DNA of 64,000 nucleotides from Pseudo-nitzschia pungens (Eukaryota; Bacillariophyta; Bacillariophyceae; Bacillariales; Bacillariaceae): the NCBI GenBank assembly GCA_037355855.1, contig CM074769.1:1550001-1614000 (forward strand), written 5' to 3'. How positions within the stretch are numbered: the first letter of the stretch is position 1; the number at the start of each line of letters is the position of its first letter. Below are positions 51,185 to 63,440 of this stretch, one piece after another. Position numbers and translations under genes: made by a program. The notes beneath the pieces were generated by a model that was not told the origin of the DNA, ran no database searches, and was given only the letters and a program-made list of their open reading frames with translations.

Positions 51185-52725
51185 CTTCACCGCCACCGCC
51201 CTCCGGAAGCAGGATGATGGGGTTGGCGGACATGCTTGCCGCCGCCGTTGCAAAACGCGAGGATCGCATCGCCGCCGAGAAGGCGCGGAAGGAAGAGGAG
51301 GGCTACGAGAGCGACGCTGCCGAGAGCTTGGAATGCAAATCGAGTGGGGAGGAACGGGAATTGTCCATTGCAGAAATGGCAGCTCGAGCGGCAGAACAGC
51401 GGCAAATACGAGTCGAGGAAAAACGGAAACGAGACGAAGCCGCAGCAGCAGCAGCAGCCGAACAGGAGGACTCGACGGACATCGAGTTCTACGAGGTCGA
51501 GGAGTACGAAGAAACCGTTCCGAGGAACATGGCGGAGCACAGGGCCCACCATCGCAAGAATTTCGTCGGGGTCGCCGCGGAAGCCGCCACCTACGGCCGA
51601 TTGGTCCGCCTGAAGGAAATCGTCATCGAGGCGCAGGGCAACAGGGAACACAAGCATCCCCTCGCGGCCGATACGTGGTCGGGTCCCAAGCTGCGCACCG
51701 ACCAGGGGAGGTCGGACGCCATGCGAGCGATCCAGGAAGCGGCGGCCGTCGGCCGAATGAAACGACTCGGGGGGGATCCCGGCGACCACCACCACAACGA
51801 TCGGTACAGCGAAGACTTTTACGGCGACGAGGAAGAAGAACAACTCTTCGACATTGACAACCAGCTCGACGAACAGGGACGAAAGGTTCTGCGGACGAAC
51901 TTTTTGCTGGACAAGCACGTGGAAGAGGCGGCCCACGAGAAAAAGGATCGTCTCTGGTCCGACTGCGATGCCAACATCGATCGGGACGACAGGGCCGCGC
52001 AGTACAAGACGTTTGACGACATTGAATTGCCGACCGAGGTCCTGCCGACCTTTGACCGGATCATGGGGAACAAGGGGAAGATGACGACCTACTCGAGCGG
52101 TGCGGACCTGGCCGTGATTGCGATGCAAATGGCCGAGCGCAACAATCCCTCCGCTCCCGTTGAGAACGAGAACGAGAACGGCAACACCAATGCCAATGCC
52201 AGTGCCAGTGCCAGTGCCCAACCGGTCATGAACATGGGCCGGTTGCGGGTGTTGGAAACGCTTTCCAATGCGGTGGCCGCCAGCGCGTGGGAACGCCAGT
52301 ATCGGTTGCAGCGGCCCAAGGCGGAACTCAAGGTGACGCGCCGGTGCATGTGTCCGTATTGCAAGGATCCCAGTCCGTACCAAACCCACAAATACAAGCG
52401 AATGATGTACCCGGAACGATTTCGGGACGATTACGAGGACTATTACCGCGAGCTCCGGGCTTATGAGGAGGAGAAACAACGAGCTGCCGCCGCCGCCCTG
52501 GCAGCTTCCCGCGGGGGAGTTCGAAAGAAAAAGACGATCAAAATCGTTCGGAGGAGGAGAAAGAAAAAAAACGATGGTTCGTCATCGTCCGATCCAACGA
52601 CGGGCAGGGATGGTTCCTGGTTCTCAGCAAGCTACGAAGCGAGTGATCGATGGCACATCGCTGACGCCGGAGGAGCTCGAGTATCTCACCATGCAGTTGC
52701 AACAAGAAGGAGCCGTCCGAGATGA
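49843..52725 (+). CDS. Acidic protein with recurring short helical repeats, about 960 aa
   Basis: Start ATG at 49843 (CCGTACCATGG). The N-terminal ~140 residues are Ser/Asp/Glu/Tyr/Arg low complexity. A helical motif of the form LLAxAVxKRExR then recurs: GDLLAEAVQKREERLRQ, MEALLLAAIAKREADD, GMDDMIAATVALAKKEEGRRRRSF (present twice within an ~80-residue duplicated block ending NNSHHTP), GLADMLAAAVAKREDRIAAE, SIAEMAARAAEQRQIRVEEK, and later AMRAIQEAAAVGRMKRLGG and RVLETLSNAVAASAWERQYR. The motif loosely resembles WH2/actin-binding helices, which is only a guess. Asp-rich inserts come from GAT repeats (about 51080-51185). A CMCPYCKDPSP Cys cluster lies near residue 850. The last ~50 residues may be off-frame, because the +1 frame downstream reads more naturally. 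Confidence 0.65.
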
Positions 52726-54328
52726 CATCGGAAGAATTGATTCAGATCGCCCGGCAATTGAGCAGCAACAATAGCAATAGCAATCGCAATAGCAATGCGG
52801 GAGTCACAGCTATGGATTCGAATTCAATGAACAAACCACAGAAGAGTTGCTGAAAGCAGCAGAGGACTTGAATGCTCACTGATGCAGGAAGAAGCAACCT
52901 ACGCGATAGATCCGGTAATGGAGCGGGACAAACCATTCACAAACCATTCGGCCCACAGTACCGAGCCAACGACGCAGGATTGTTGCAGACTGCAGCGATT
53001 TGACTGCCAGCGATTTGACTGCCAGGCACGCAGCACCACCTTCGACCAACATTGAGAGGAGCAGAAGCAGCGATGACCTCGAACACGCTGCCGGCGGGAA
53101 AAATCGGGATGTGAAACGGGGACGGACATCTCGCCGACGCCTGAGCATTCGATCCCTGTCTCGTTCGAAACGCGTTCGACCTCGCGGAAATACCAAAAGC
53201 AACGAACGAAAACAACGAAAACAGAATCGCCTCCGACAGCTTCGAAATACATTGCGGGGACTCTCTCCCCGCCCCCGCGCATCGTTGAGCGGGGAAGAAC
53301 GCAACGATAAATCGGAGACGCCGGTCGCTCGCAGGAACAAGCGGGACATGCACCGATCGGCGTCTCCTCGCATCGAGCACCACACAGCTTTTGAAGAAAA
53401 CAACGCGGAGGATGCGGGAAAGAAACAGCCCCCTCGGCGCGGCCGTCGTGCCAAAGAATCCGCTGCTCTCGAGAGCAGCAACGAATTCGGGGTCGAGCAG
53501 GACTCGCCTTCCACACCGCAACGAAGAGAACCTATGCGCGGTGACAACAACCCGAGCAACTGAGAAGCGTCAACAGGATAGACGAACGCCAAGGGAGGAT
53601 GCGAAAAAAACCTCGGGAGGGTCAGCCCCAAGGTCGGCCTCGAATCCCAATCGAACTCCGATGTCTCACAAGAGCCAGGCTCGCACGCAGAGCCGCGAAG
53701 TCCCAACGACGACAACGAGAGCCCTAGGTCTCGTCCACTCGATAAACAGAAACCGATGCCATCTTTGGAACAGAGAACGTATCACACCCCATCGGCTCGA
53801 GAAAGAGAACGACAAACACCGGTGCAACGTCAACCGCTTCGCACAAACAGTCTCCCCACAAATGAACGACGACAGCTGCTGCAGCACCACCACCACCACC
53901 ACCACCAGCGGCAACAGCCACGAGAACCGGGTCGCAAGGATCAATCGAAACCCACCTCGCGCAGAATCATGTTCGATTCGGCAGCCCTGGACAATGCCAA
54001 GGAATTCTCCAAGCATTCGGCGGAAGGAGCGACGGCCCCGACCCACCAGAGTTTGAGCGACAGCGACGACGCGGTCTGGACGAACCTGAACGTGAGCAGC
54101 GACCACACCCACAAGAGTTTTGCGTCCGGTTCGGATTTGTCGGAAAACCGGCAGCGAAAAGGGAGACCCCTGGTGACCCGGCGGAGGAGTCGATCTCTGG
54201 ACCGGCTCGGCATTTTGAGAATTCGCAAAAAGGAAAAGAACAAGACTACGACGACTGCGGCTACGACAAAGCCGAAGAAATCCGATAAAAAGAAATCGTC
54301 GGAAGGGAAAAACAATTGGCTATGGTAG
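52463..54328 (+). pseudogene. Frame-broken 3' continuation of the preceding gene, or separate decayed gene
   Basis: Protein-like segments continue past the 960-aa frame but in shifting frames: GTSLTPEELEYLTMQLQQEG (52655-52715), MTSEELIQIARQLSSNN (from 52722, other frame), NEQTTEELLKAAEDLN (about 52826), LMQEEATYAIDPVMERDKPF (about 52878), then a Ser/Arg/Lys-rich stretch (53000-53560), a switch near 53562, another at a run of seven A (53605-53611), and finally an open frame to 54328 (SPKVGLESQSNSDVSQEPG ... HHHHHHHQRQQ ... MFDSAALDNAKEFSKH ... RRSRSLDRLGILRIRKKEK ... NNWLW). The three TxEEL helices look like copies of one motif. Either the region is decaying, or several 1-nt assembly errors interrupt a single ~1,450-aa protein. 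No clear introns were found at the breaks. Confidence 0.55.
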
Positions 54329-55147
54329 TACGCAAGTAGTGTGTGTGTGTGTGTGTAATCGGGGAACGCAACGCGACAAGAAGATTCCGACCACGGACCG
54401 ACAGAAGCATCTTTGAGCAGCAGATGAAATGAATCAATCAGCTGCAACTCAAATCTTACAATCAGCGCTCGGTACGCGAAGATGACGAATGAAGAACAAG
54501 AAAAATGGCTGCCTCCGAATACAGGGGTTTGGAGTGAGGCTTTTAGTGATACTGTTCGCATGTTTCTTCTACTTTTAGCAAAAATTACTGGTTACGAAAA
54601 GTTTGCTTTGAAAGTATTGTAGTATTGTTTTTTAGCACGAATGGCACATTTGGAAAAGTAGCTATGTAGATGAACTGACTACAAGTACCCGATGAGGTAG
54701 TCTGGTTTTCGCAAAGACGAGAAACGTATGAAGTATGGGCAAGACACGACGAGGGACTTGTGCAGAAGGTGAGGCGGCACTATCAAAAAGGAACAAGAGG
54801 AAAGCTAGCATTCCAAATGATGACAAACACCAAACGATTCGTTAGGCCCGGCCCTTTTTCGAATGACGCAATATTTCTTGGGCGTCTCGTTACGCATTTG
54901 CCGCAGCTTGGCGAACAATTTTTTTGACAGAATTGTTGCTCTCTGGACTCTATCATTTATTCATTACTTCGTATATATTATTCCCTCTATATTCTACCAC
55001 CAATTTTCTTTGAAAATTACGATGCTGCTTTTGAACTCCGATGCAATGAAGACAGCCAGACCCAAAGGAGATGCTGAAGATCAAATTGTCACTTTGTATC
55101 CTAGACTCCCGAAAAAACCTGTTTGCCAAATCGAAACCTTGTAATTT
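54329..55147. other. Intergenic between convergent genes; (GT)n microsatellite
   Basis: GT dinucleotide run at about 54339-54356. The frame at 54863-55144 is short, Phe/Ile-rich and without motif support, so it is not called. The 3' UTRs of both convergent genes presumably lie here. Confidence 0.55.
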
Positions 55148-58100
55148 TTACTTGGAATCATGATCACGAACAACCGACGTCATGGAACCATCCCAATTGG
55201 GAAGCTCCTGCTCTAATGTTCGTTGCAACCACGCACAAAAATCGGTCTGTCGGGAAGATGTCATTTCTATGTTCAAAGTGAGATGGAGCTTCGAAGTTTC
55301 TTCTTTCATTCGCGGCATCTTTGTTTGATGCGTTTCGTCGCTTGTTGAACAATCCTTCAAGTAGGTAACCGGTGACTCGGACCGTTTCCGTTTGTTTGTA
55401 GTTTCTGTAGTACGTGTAGACTGTATGCCCTCGTTGCTGGAATTTTGCACTTTCGTCATCCAAGCTGGTAGGTTCGAAACTCCCCTCCCTCTTCCACGAC
55501 CCATCCCTACGGCCATAAGTTCCCCAATTTTCGAATCGCTGCTAACGTTGCCAGTGTTGTCAGTGTTCTCAGTCATAATTGTAGAAACAATCGCCTTCGC
55601 CTCTTGCTCTGCAACCGCGGAATGTTTGTCCGAAGTGGGTGCTTCATTTAAGCATTCTTCTGCTCCTGTAGATGTCATCCATGCCGGCAAGTTGTTGACA
55701 CCTCGTCCTCTGCCCAATCCGTCGAGAGAAGAATCAATGGTAGCGGCTTTGTTAGACATTGAGTTAGCTTGTGTCGAAGTGATGTTATCTGTCTTATTGG
55801 ATGTCACCCATGCAGGAAGATTGCATACACCTCGTCCTCGACCAATCCCCAAAGCATAAACCGATTTTTCACGATCTTCATCCGCGTCCGCAAATTTTGA
55901 CTCTTTCAATTCTTCGACATCCGTCTTGGACTTTTTGTTTGGCGTTGGTGCCTCCATCGATTCGCTTGTTCCCGTCACCGAATCAGATGTCATCCAAGCC
56001 GGCAAATTCGAAATCCCGCGTCCTCTGCCATATGGGCCTGGGGTATTGCTATCATCCACATTGACAGAATTTGATGTTGATGTAACCCAAGCAGGTAGGG
56101 TGCGCGACTTTCCTCGCCCCTGACCAAGCTCTGTCGATAAATCTTTGTCATGCTGACAATCAGCAATTTTCTCACTTTGTTGAAACTTCTCTTGCTCGCG
56201 TTTCCTTCTTTCTTCGGCCTCCTTTTCGAGAATCGGAAGCAAGTCTCTCGCGTTTTTGAGCATTTCGTCACCTCCGTCGGGATCATTTTCACATAGTTCT
56301 TCTGCTCTCATGAGCAATTTGCGTAACGCTGACGTATCCTGGTTGTTCTCGGCGATAGTCAATTCTCGTAAGACCTCTTTCCGCTCCATCAACGCTTTCC
56401 ACGTCGTCGTTGCTTCGTAATCGGCAAAGTCCCTCTCTACAAACTTCATAAACGAGGTGTCGTTTTCTATGTGAGAAAGTAAGCGAACGGCAGCTCGACA
56501 AGGTTTCATGTTTACCATGGAACTAGTGGAACGGATGCCGACATGATCCAACACAAGTTCTTCGAGTTCGACGGAATAATCTTCTGGTCCGCCACTAACT
56601 AGAATGCATCGGTTCTTGCTCAATTTTGGAGACCTGCCAAACATTGCGTATAGATGAATTGACGATGGCTTCTCCATACCAGGTGCTTGAAACTCTCTGA
56701 CAAGGGAATCATGACGGACAGTCATAAAGGGATCGTACGAATTTGTAAGGTAGACGTTTTCCCGAGAAGAAATGTTTGTTTGATGATGAAAATGACGCTC
56801 CGAGTCCATCTCTCTTAACAATGCGAAAACTAGCTGCAGTTTCGTTGATGCGCCTTCAATAAGCGATGGAGAGCCACGGGCCCGTGTCTTCACTGTAAAT
56901 CGTCGGTCAGAGAGACGCAATATTCCGAAGTGGTCAATGATTTGCCGATCAATGGCAGACAGTAATTTTGCATTCGGGCAATCTCTCTCGTTATCGGAGT
57001 GATCAAGGATACCTAACAGTTGTATGTTCATTTCTGGACTGAGCAGAGCGCTTCGTGCTCTGTTATCATCAAGTACCGCTTGAACCGGGCCATTGTTCAA
57101 AGGAACCCACCGCGCTGGTAGTGTCTTGGTCCCGATTCCAGGCCCATGGCGTACCCATACTTTTAAATCTTCTCGCTGAGGCCATTTTCTTGGATTTTCC
57201 AAACACCATTTCAATGCATAAGAAAAAGAATCCCGGAACGCAGACAATCTTGACGAAACAATGGGTTCGTTCGTGCAACAATAGCGGACAAAAGAAGCAC
57301 ACGCATTGATTAGTGGCTTTCTCGCAAAGTCCTCGAGGGTCTGTATTCCACTGAGTTCGATCAAGGCTTTTGAAATGTCTGGCTGATGGAAGAACGGATT
57401 ATGAATGGAATGATTGAAATCACAAACAAAGTTTGCGGCGACAAGCGAAGCGACTGTAAAAGACTTCAAGGCTTCCTTTTCGTCCTCGAACGTAGGGAGG
57501 GAACCAGGCATTCGAACGCAGCGATTCCTATCAACGATCCAATTGGTGCTCGTCCCACTGTCGAGCACCCTTCTCACCGGAATACAATACGAGGTGCACA
57601 AGACACGCAATTTACTCTTCTCTGCATTGTTCAATCCATCTCGCAGGTGAGATCTACAAATCGCATTCCAGACAGTAATCATCCTGGAGGCAACTTCCGA
57701 AATCTCATTGGGTGTCTCACTCGATGACGAAAGCAGAAGTTTTGCCTTTTCCACGAGTTCCGCGAGCTCGCCCACCGGGGGGGGCGGCGCCTGAGTTCCC
57801 CATGTCAATGCTTTGGCAATGGTGCTCGACCTGAGTTTTGCCAGAAGGTATGCGGGTAGATCTACAGTGGGCATTTCTGGCCGACTCGCGTCTCGTTCTA
57901 GCAATGCTTCGCTCGGTGAGTAGAGCGACAATGGTTCTTGATAGGCAGACGGAACCGAGCACGGCAGCCACTTGATGGATTGCAATTGCTTAACGAGACG
58001 GGATTCGGAAACATCCAATGCCCTTGCTGCCGGCTGACCGGGTGGAAGGAAAAACAAGCGCCGACGGAGCGGAGTGCTCGTTTCGCTTGCCAAGCGGACG

Positions 58101-61100
58101 GATTCAACGGGCATGTGTTTCTCGTCTCCTCCTCCTTGTCCGGTGAGGCATTTCGCAGCAGCGACTACCGTGGAACTGGAGACGGTTTTGGAGTCTTCAA
58201 CCGGCATTGACAGCAAGAGGGACAAGAAACCCAGAGACGACGAAGGCGACATGGTTGTTACGAGGCGCTCCCACTCGTGTGGGATTTGCGAATCGATGAG
58301 GTAGTGATTCTTTCGATTCATAACGACTCCCAATCCGTAGGGCAAAACGACGTTGCTTTTCGGGGCAGTCTTTCGGAGAGACGGAAGTTTTCCATCGGGA
58401 AGTTTCGGCGTGATTTCACCGAGAACCCACTTGGACTTTGCTACGTCGATCACCGAAATCGAAACCGACATGCCGGTTTGAACCCCGGCACCTGCCAACA
58501 GCTGTAGCAACTTGTTTTTCCCTTTCGCAGTCGCGTCCAAAACAGAATTGTAATGCGACGACACGTATTGGAGGTTGGATCCCGCAAACTTCTCAAGATG
58601 CGCACCTGGTCCGTTGTCATCTACGGCTTTTCCGATGTAGGCCTTTGAGGCAGCAACAAGTTTCGTAAGCAGTCTCGGCGGCGTCAACGAGTTATCACTG
58701 GATGGAGCCGGATTGATACTTGCTGCATCCACTAGAACGTATTGGAAGAAACTCGGATCGGAAGATTCCAAACCAAAGCGGCCAATCTGCACCACCTGAG
58801 AGATCTGGTCCTCGTCGAGATACTCACAGCCGGCGCAAGACTTCAGAAAGTTCAAAGCAGCTTCCGCCACGCTGACAACATTGGACGGCATTAGTGCACG
58901 GGCATTGGCCAGAAAGGATGAAGCTTGACCGATGACCTCCTTCCAATAGTCCGAGTCGTTCTCCACCGTTTTGTGGTGATCAAAGGAACAGCGAGGGCCG
59001 TCCGGCGACCATATGCCTGCGGTCTCGTAATCGACGCGGGAGATTGCGGCTTCCAAGGAACCATGGAGACGTGCAATCGTTTTGCTGCTGCTTTTGTTGT
59101 TGCCTTGGGATGTCGATCCCTTGCGTTTTTTCTTGCCACGATTTCCACCGACAGATGGTTTCTTGTCGGGGAGATCCTTCCCCATGTGCGGCCGGAGAAG
59201 CGAGGCCAATTCCGGTGCCAGGATCGAGAATTCGGGAGACGGAAGAACAATGTCCTCCAGCCTCGCGAGATTTCCGTCGCAGGTGACAAATATGGGCCAG
59301 TCGTTCACTGTCTTGGGCATCCTTGGTGCCGAGTGCTGGGAAGGTTTCTCGCCCGCCTCGCTTGCGGTGTTTTTGGGATGGTGGCCATTCGGTTTGTTGC
59401 CGCCGCCGGATGCCTGCTTCTTGTGACCGTGATTGTGGGACGGTGGATTCTCGTCCGCCATGTCGGGATGCTCGTCGTAAGCGGACGCAATCGCGGCCAT
59501 GAGCCGAATCACCATCTCGGTTGCTTCCTCCGGCAATGGTGCCCCGGGATTCGCATTCCTCCTCTTCCGCAGACCGATTTCGTCCAAGAGCTGCTGGACG
59601 CGCCGAAGCAGCAACGGGGTCCAGCCGGATGTCCGATTCCGATTGCAGTTGGCCGACCACGGATTCCGAGGCAAACAAAGGATGGTAGGCCCCGGCATCG
59701 CCCAGGAGATCGGTGCGGAGGGGTCGCTTTCCGAGCCATCCGCGGAGAAAATCGGCAGGGAGGAATCGAAACCACGAGGGTGGAACCCAAATCGTCTTTT
59801 CTCCCTCGTAGTACGCCGTTGTCAGCTCCGGTGGAGCAGCGGAAATCGCGGCCAGGCCGGGATACCCCGTGGAATTCTGTGGCTTGCCGGAGCTGTCATC
59901 GTCTATATCCATGGCCGAGGCCGAGGAGAGTTGTGTCTTTGGGGGGGACATGCCCACCGGCAGTATTCGCTCGCACCGAAAGGCTCGCTCCAGTGATTCC
60001 AGCGACACGGATTGTCCGAGCAATGTGGCAGCCATTGGTTTGTGGTGCTTGATCACCAACTTGGTAGCCGGCGGCAGCAGAGCGCAGAGGGCTTGATATA
60101 CACCACCCGGCGGTCCACCTCTGCTTTTTCATGGGCGGCCCACCGAAAAAAGGTGGCCACCAATTCCGGGGTGTGCTTGAGAATGTCTCCGTTCCACGCA
60201 TTGTCCGTCAGGTCTTGGACCTGTTGGCGATCCACCGACAAGAGCCACGATCCCTGAAGGTGCATCGGAAAGGGCATTCGAATCGTGGTGGGCAACACCG
60301 AATGGACCAAGCCATCCACCAGCGCGGAAGTGGCAGTAGTAGTAGTAGTTTTGGTCTTGGCCGTGGCAGCGGAAGATTCCCTCGAAGCAGGCGATTCTCT
60401 GTCCGAAAAAGTTCGCCTTCTATTCTTGGAGACGGAGCGCATCGATCTCGTCACCAGCGGCACGTTTCCCTCTCCCAGTTTCACGAATCCGCAGCACTCT
60501 TCGCTGCCGGTGTGGTCTCGTTTCGTGTGGGTCTGGTAGGTAGCGGCGGCGGATTCCGATGGAACGTACGAGTGCGACACAAAGAGCCAGGTCTGGGTCT
60601 GGGTACTGCGGGTTCCGCCGTGCTTGTTCTCGTTCTCGTCCTCGATCTCCACGGAAAGAAGCTCCGAGGCATTGGATCGATCGTAGCGCAAAATGTTGGA
60701 CCGTCGGACCGTGTGGCGTGCACCGTTCCAGTCCAGGACCCAGGACGGCGGGTCGTTGTTCCCTATAATGTTGTCATTGTCATTACTGTTAGTTTCCACT
60801 TGCGCCTTGACCAGCGACGCTCGTCCCAGCAAGGGAGGAGCCGTCGGGGGAAGGACCGACAAATCCTTGAGGATTTTTCCCCTTCCACCCCTCGGTCGCT
60901 CCAGGGAAAACCGACACCAGCCACGATGGTTGTCACCGTCGCCGTCGAGCGGTCGGACCTGCCACCGGGGAAGCATCACCCACCCGTAACCACTGCTATT
61001 GCTGCTGCTGCCGTGATGGTGACGACCGGATGGCAGCGGCTCCTCGTAGGCAAAGCGGTAGGTTCCGTCGTCGATGACCACTTTGGAATAGCGCTTGTAG

Positions 61101-62027
61101 ACCGCCTTGAATCCGACCCCCATGAAACCGATCGTCCGCTTCCCCTGCCGCGACTTGGTGCTCAGCCCGACCGAAGACAGACCCAGGACGTCGAGCGGGG
61201 TGAATGAGCGCCCGTTGTGAGCTACCAGCAACGATTGTGAGTGCGAGTGCGACCGTGATTGCGAATCTATAACGCGGAACCGGACCACGCTGGCGCCATC
61301 GTCGACGGCGTTTTGCAGGAGCTCGAACAAGTAGAGATCGCTCCGGGCAAACTGTTTCTCCAGCACCCCCAGAAATCCCTTGACGCTCGGTTCCAGGATC
61401 TGCTGGCTGTAGTAGTGTCGAATCGAGTGCACGATCAGCTCGGCCACAAAGGAGGCATCATTGTGGTCGTCGCTGCCGAGTCTCTGAAATGGCTTCTTTC
61501 GAAAGTGCTCCCGAACAATATCTCTGGCCCTCTCGGCATCTCCCCCCGCCACTTCCCGGGCTCGATCCTCCCCGGAGGGAAAGAAGCACCACTTCATCGA
61601 ATTGGAAGACGGAAAAGATCGGACCAGCACAAAAAGCGGTTCCGTCTTCCAGGCATTCGGAACGATACTTTGCACCATTGAAGGATCTTCGGTCGAGACT
61701 GTTGCGATGCCTCCTCGCTGCCGGGCGCTCCGCACTGCTCCCTCCAGGTGCTCCAGCACGATCTTTCGCGAGGAAACCCACCGGCTCAGACCAAATGCGC
61801 GGATTCCGTCGTCGTCAGGCCAGGGCGGAAAGCTCCAAAAGTGGCAGCCCTTCGCTGCTTCCGCTGCCCGTGATGTTGCCGTGGCCAAACGCAGGGATTC
61901 CGAGCGAGACGCAGCTGGGGGAAATGCAGTCCTTGGCGTAGGGCTCGGAAGCGAGGCGCAGGGGAAGCGCCACGCCCGAAACCTCCATTCTCTCCGCGAA
62001 CAAGCAAGCGAGCGAGCAAACAAGCAC
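55148..62027 (-). CDS. Very large GHKL ATPase, Sacsin/NO-VEIN type, with GRGRG-LPAW repeats; three apparent frame breaks
   Basis: About 2,290 codons in four overlapping frames. The N-terminus (61815-62027, with ATGs at 62027 and 61988) reads MEVSGVALPLRLASEPYAKD; the frame changes near 61823 to PDDDGIRAFGLSRWVSSRKI. The ATPase N-domain shows YLFELLQNAVDDGASVVRFR (E-N-D box), LVAHNGRSFTPLDVLGLSSV, GLSTKSRQGKRTIGFMGVGF, the arrangement of the Sacsin/Nov fold. A second break near 60105 leads to ALCALLPPATKLVIKHHKPM, and a third near 59615 (in CCCC) to LLLRRVQQLLDEIGLRKRRN. The rest is one intact 1,500-residue frame of helical repeats ending in a charged coil and five GRGRG-x-x-NLPAW[MV]TS motifs, then KRKRSES (NLS-like). 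Sacsin-type proteins couple an Hsp90-like ATPase to long repeats, often in protein quality control (family knowledge). Substrate unknown. Confidence 0.75.
55480..56115 (-). repeat. Five GRGRG...LPAWxTS motifs in the C-terminal tail
   Basis: Spaced copies: GQGRGKSRTLPAWVTS, GRGRGISNLPAWMTS, GRGRGVCNLPAWVTS, GRGRGVNNLPAWMTS and GRGRGRGVSNLPAWMT, separated by 45-70 residues of acidic/Ser/Thr linker. The conserved LPAW core with an RG box suggests a linear binding motif for an RNA- or protein-binding partner; partner unknown. Confidence 0.85.
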
Positions 62028-62065
62028 CGCAATCCTTTGCCCCGGGTCGAAAGACCGAACTGCAA

Positions 62066-63120
62066 AGTGCTCAGTGCGAACTGCGATGAAATAATGAAGC
62101 GGGATCTATCTGCGGGGCTGCAGGGTTTCCTCTAACTCAGAAAATTGTCGGCGCGGTTTGTACCGATGACTCGCCATTGACAGCCTTCGACGTTGCCTCG
62201 AACAAGACAAGACAAAAGACAAAGTTGTGAGTTGCCGCCTTGCTTGCGATAAAGAAGTGACATCGTGGTTGGGCGGAGGATGGAGAAAAAAAAAATCATC
62301 GATGATAAGTTTGCCGTTTGCTCGTGCATTGTTTGAGATTGTGTTGCCGGGACGAAATAATCTGCCGACGATCGTGAATCTTTCAGAAATTTAGAGGATT
62401 TAGTAAAAATTTGAATTAACGCACAACGTAAATTAAAATTCTGTATTTCAACAATATTTCAAAAATCTAGCGTAATTTTTGGTTTCGGGACTGAAAATCT
62501 ACACGAGAATGAACCTTTTCTAATCAAAACACATTTCATCATACGTACCTATGATACGTACGCGAGTACTCCAAAGCTAGAAGCATTTACACGTTTCTTT
62601 CCTACATTGAGAATATGGTAAGTAGATATCGTATGTACCTCGAAGCATTGTAGACCAAAAAATAATGACAGAAAAACTGTCATCTGTTTCTTACTGCTGT
62701 AGATCTCACTACAATTACAATTCAATCCATCTATGCTGGCAAATTGTTACACGACCCTCTTTCTCCGACATTCTAAACTTCAAAAACGTCTGGGAGATTG
62801 TATTTGCACCAGTAGCCATGTATTAGAGTCCCTACTAGTTATGCTCCTTTTCAATCCTTCACTGCTCTCTTCTCCTCCCAACAAGAAGAACTGGTGGTGG
62901 TTAAGTGCTTCTACTAGTACTACTAGTACTACTACTGCTGGTAGTATTAGTATGAACGTTTCTCTCCTGAATTAACAATGTTGTTGGAATCTTTGTTCTT
63001 GTTCTTTTTTGAAAAGTGGCTCCCACTTTTGAGGGTACATGAGCGTGTGTTCCAAAGAATCAAATGTCATTGCGTCCACTGCAAACAGCACCACCCTGTT
63101 TCATCATCATTATTCATTAT
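62066..63120. other. Intergenic, no gene seen
   Basis: Upstream region of the GHKL ATPase gene and downstream flank of the right-hand LRR gene. AT-rich, with a CTACTAGTACTACTAGTACT run at about 62908-62945. Short Ser/Thr-rich frames here are repeat translations. Confidence 0.5.
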
Positions 63121-63440
63121 TCATTGTTCCCATCTTCTTGACTGTAAACCAAACAGCAAATCATCGTGTTGCATACGTTCTTGTTTCGAAACCTCCCGAT
63201 AGATAGACAGACTTCCTTCACGATTGGTTCGATCGATTATCCGCCCCTCACACCGGCGGCATGTCCGACAATTGGATTCCATCCGTACACGTACTCGTCT
63301 CTTTCGTCGCATGGGAGCAATGGATACGATTATTCCAAACCATCCAGAACATTTGTGAGTGTGTGTCGGGATGCAAATCAACCCATCAACTTTCAACATT
63401 GTCCTTCCACGACTTCAGCATTGTACGACACCGCACTTAC

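Noticed and set aside
54863..55144. 93-codon frame MTQYFLGVSLRICR...
   Set aside because: Short, hydrophobic, no motif, lies in a convergent 3' region; likely chance.
58925..61207. 375- and 358-codon plus-strand frames opposite the GHKL ATPase
   Set aside because: Antisense shadows; the minus strand carries the ATPase motifs.
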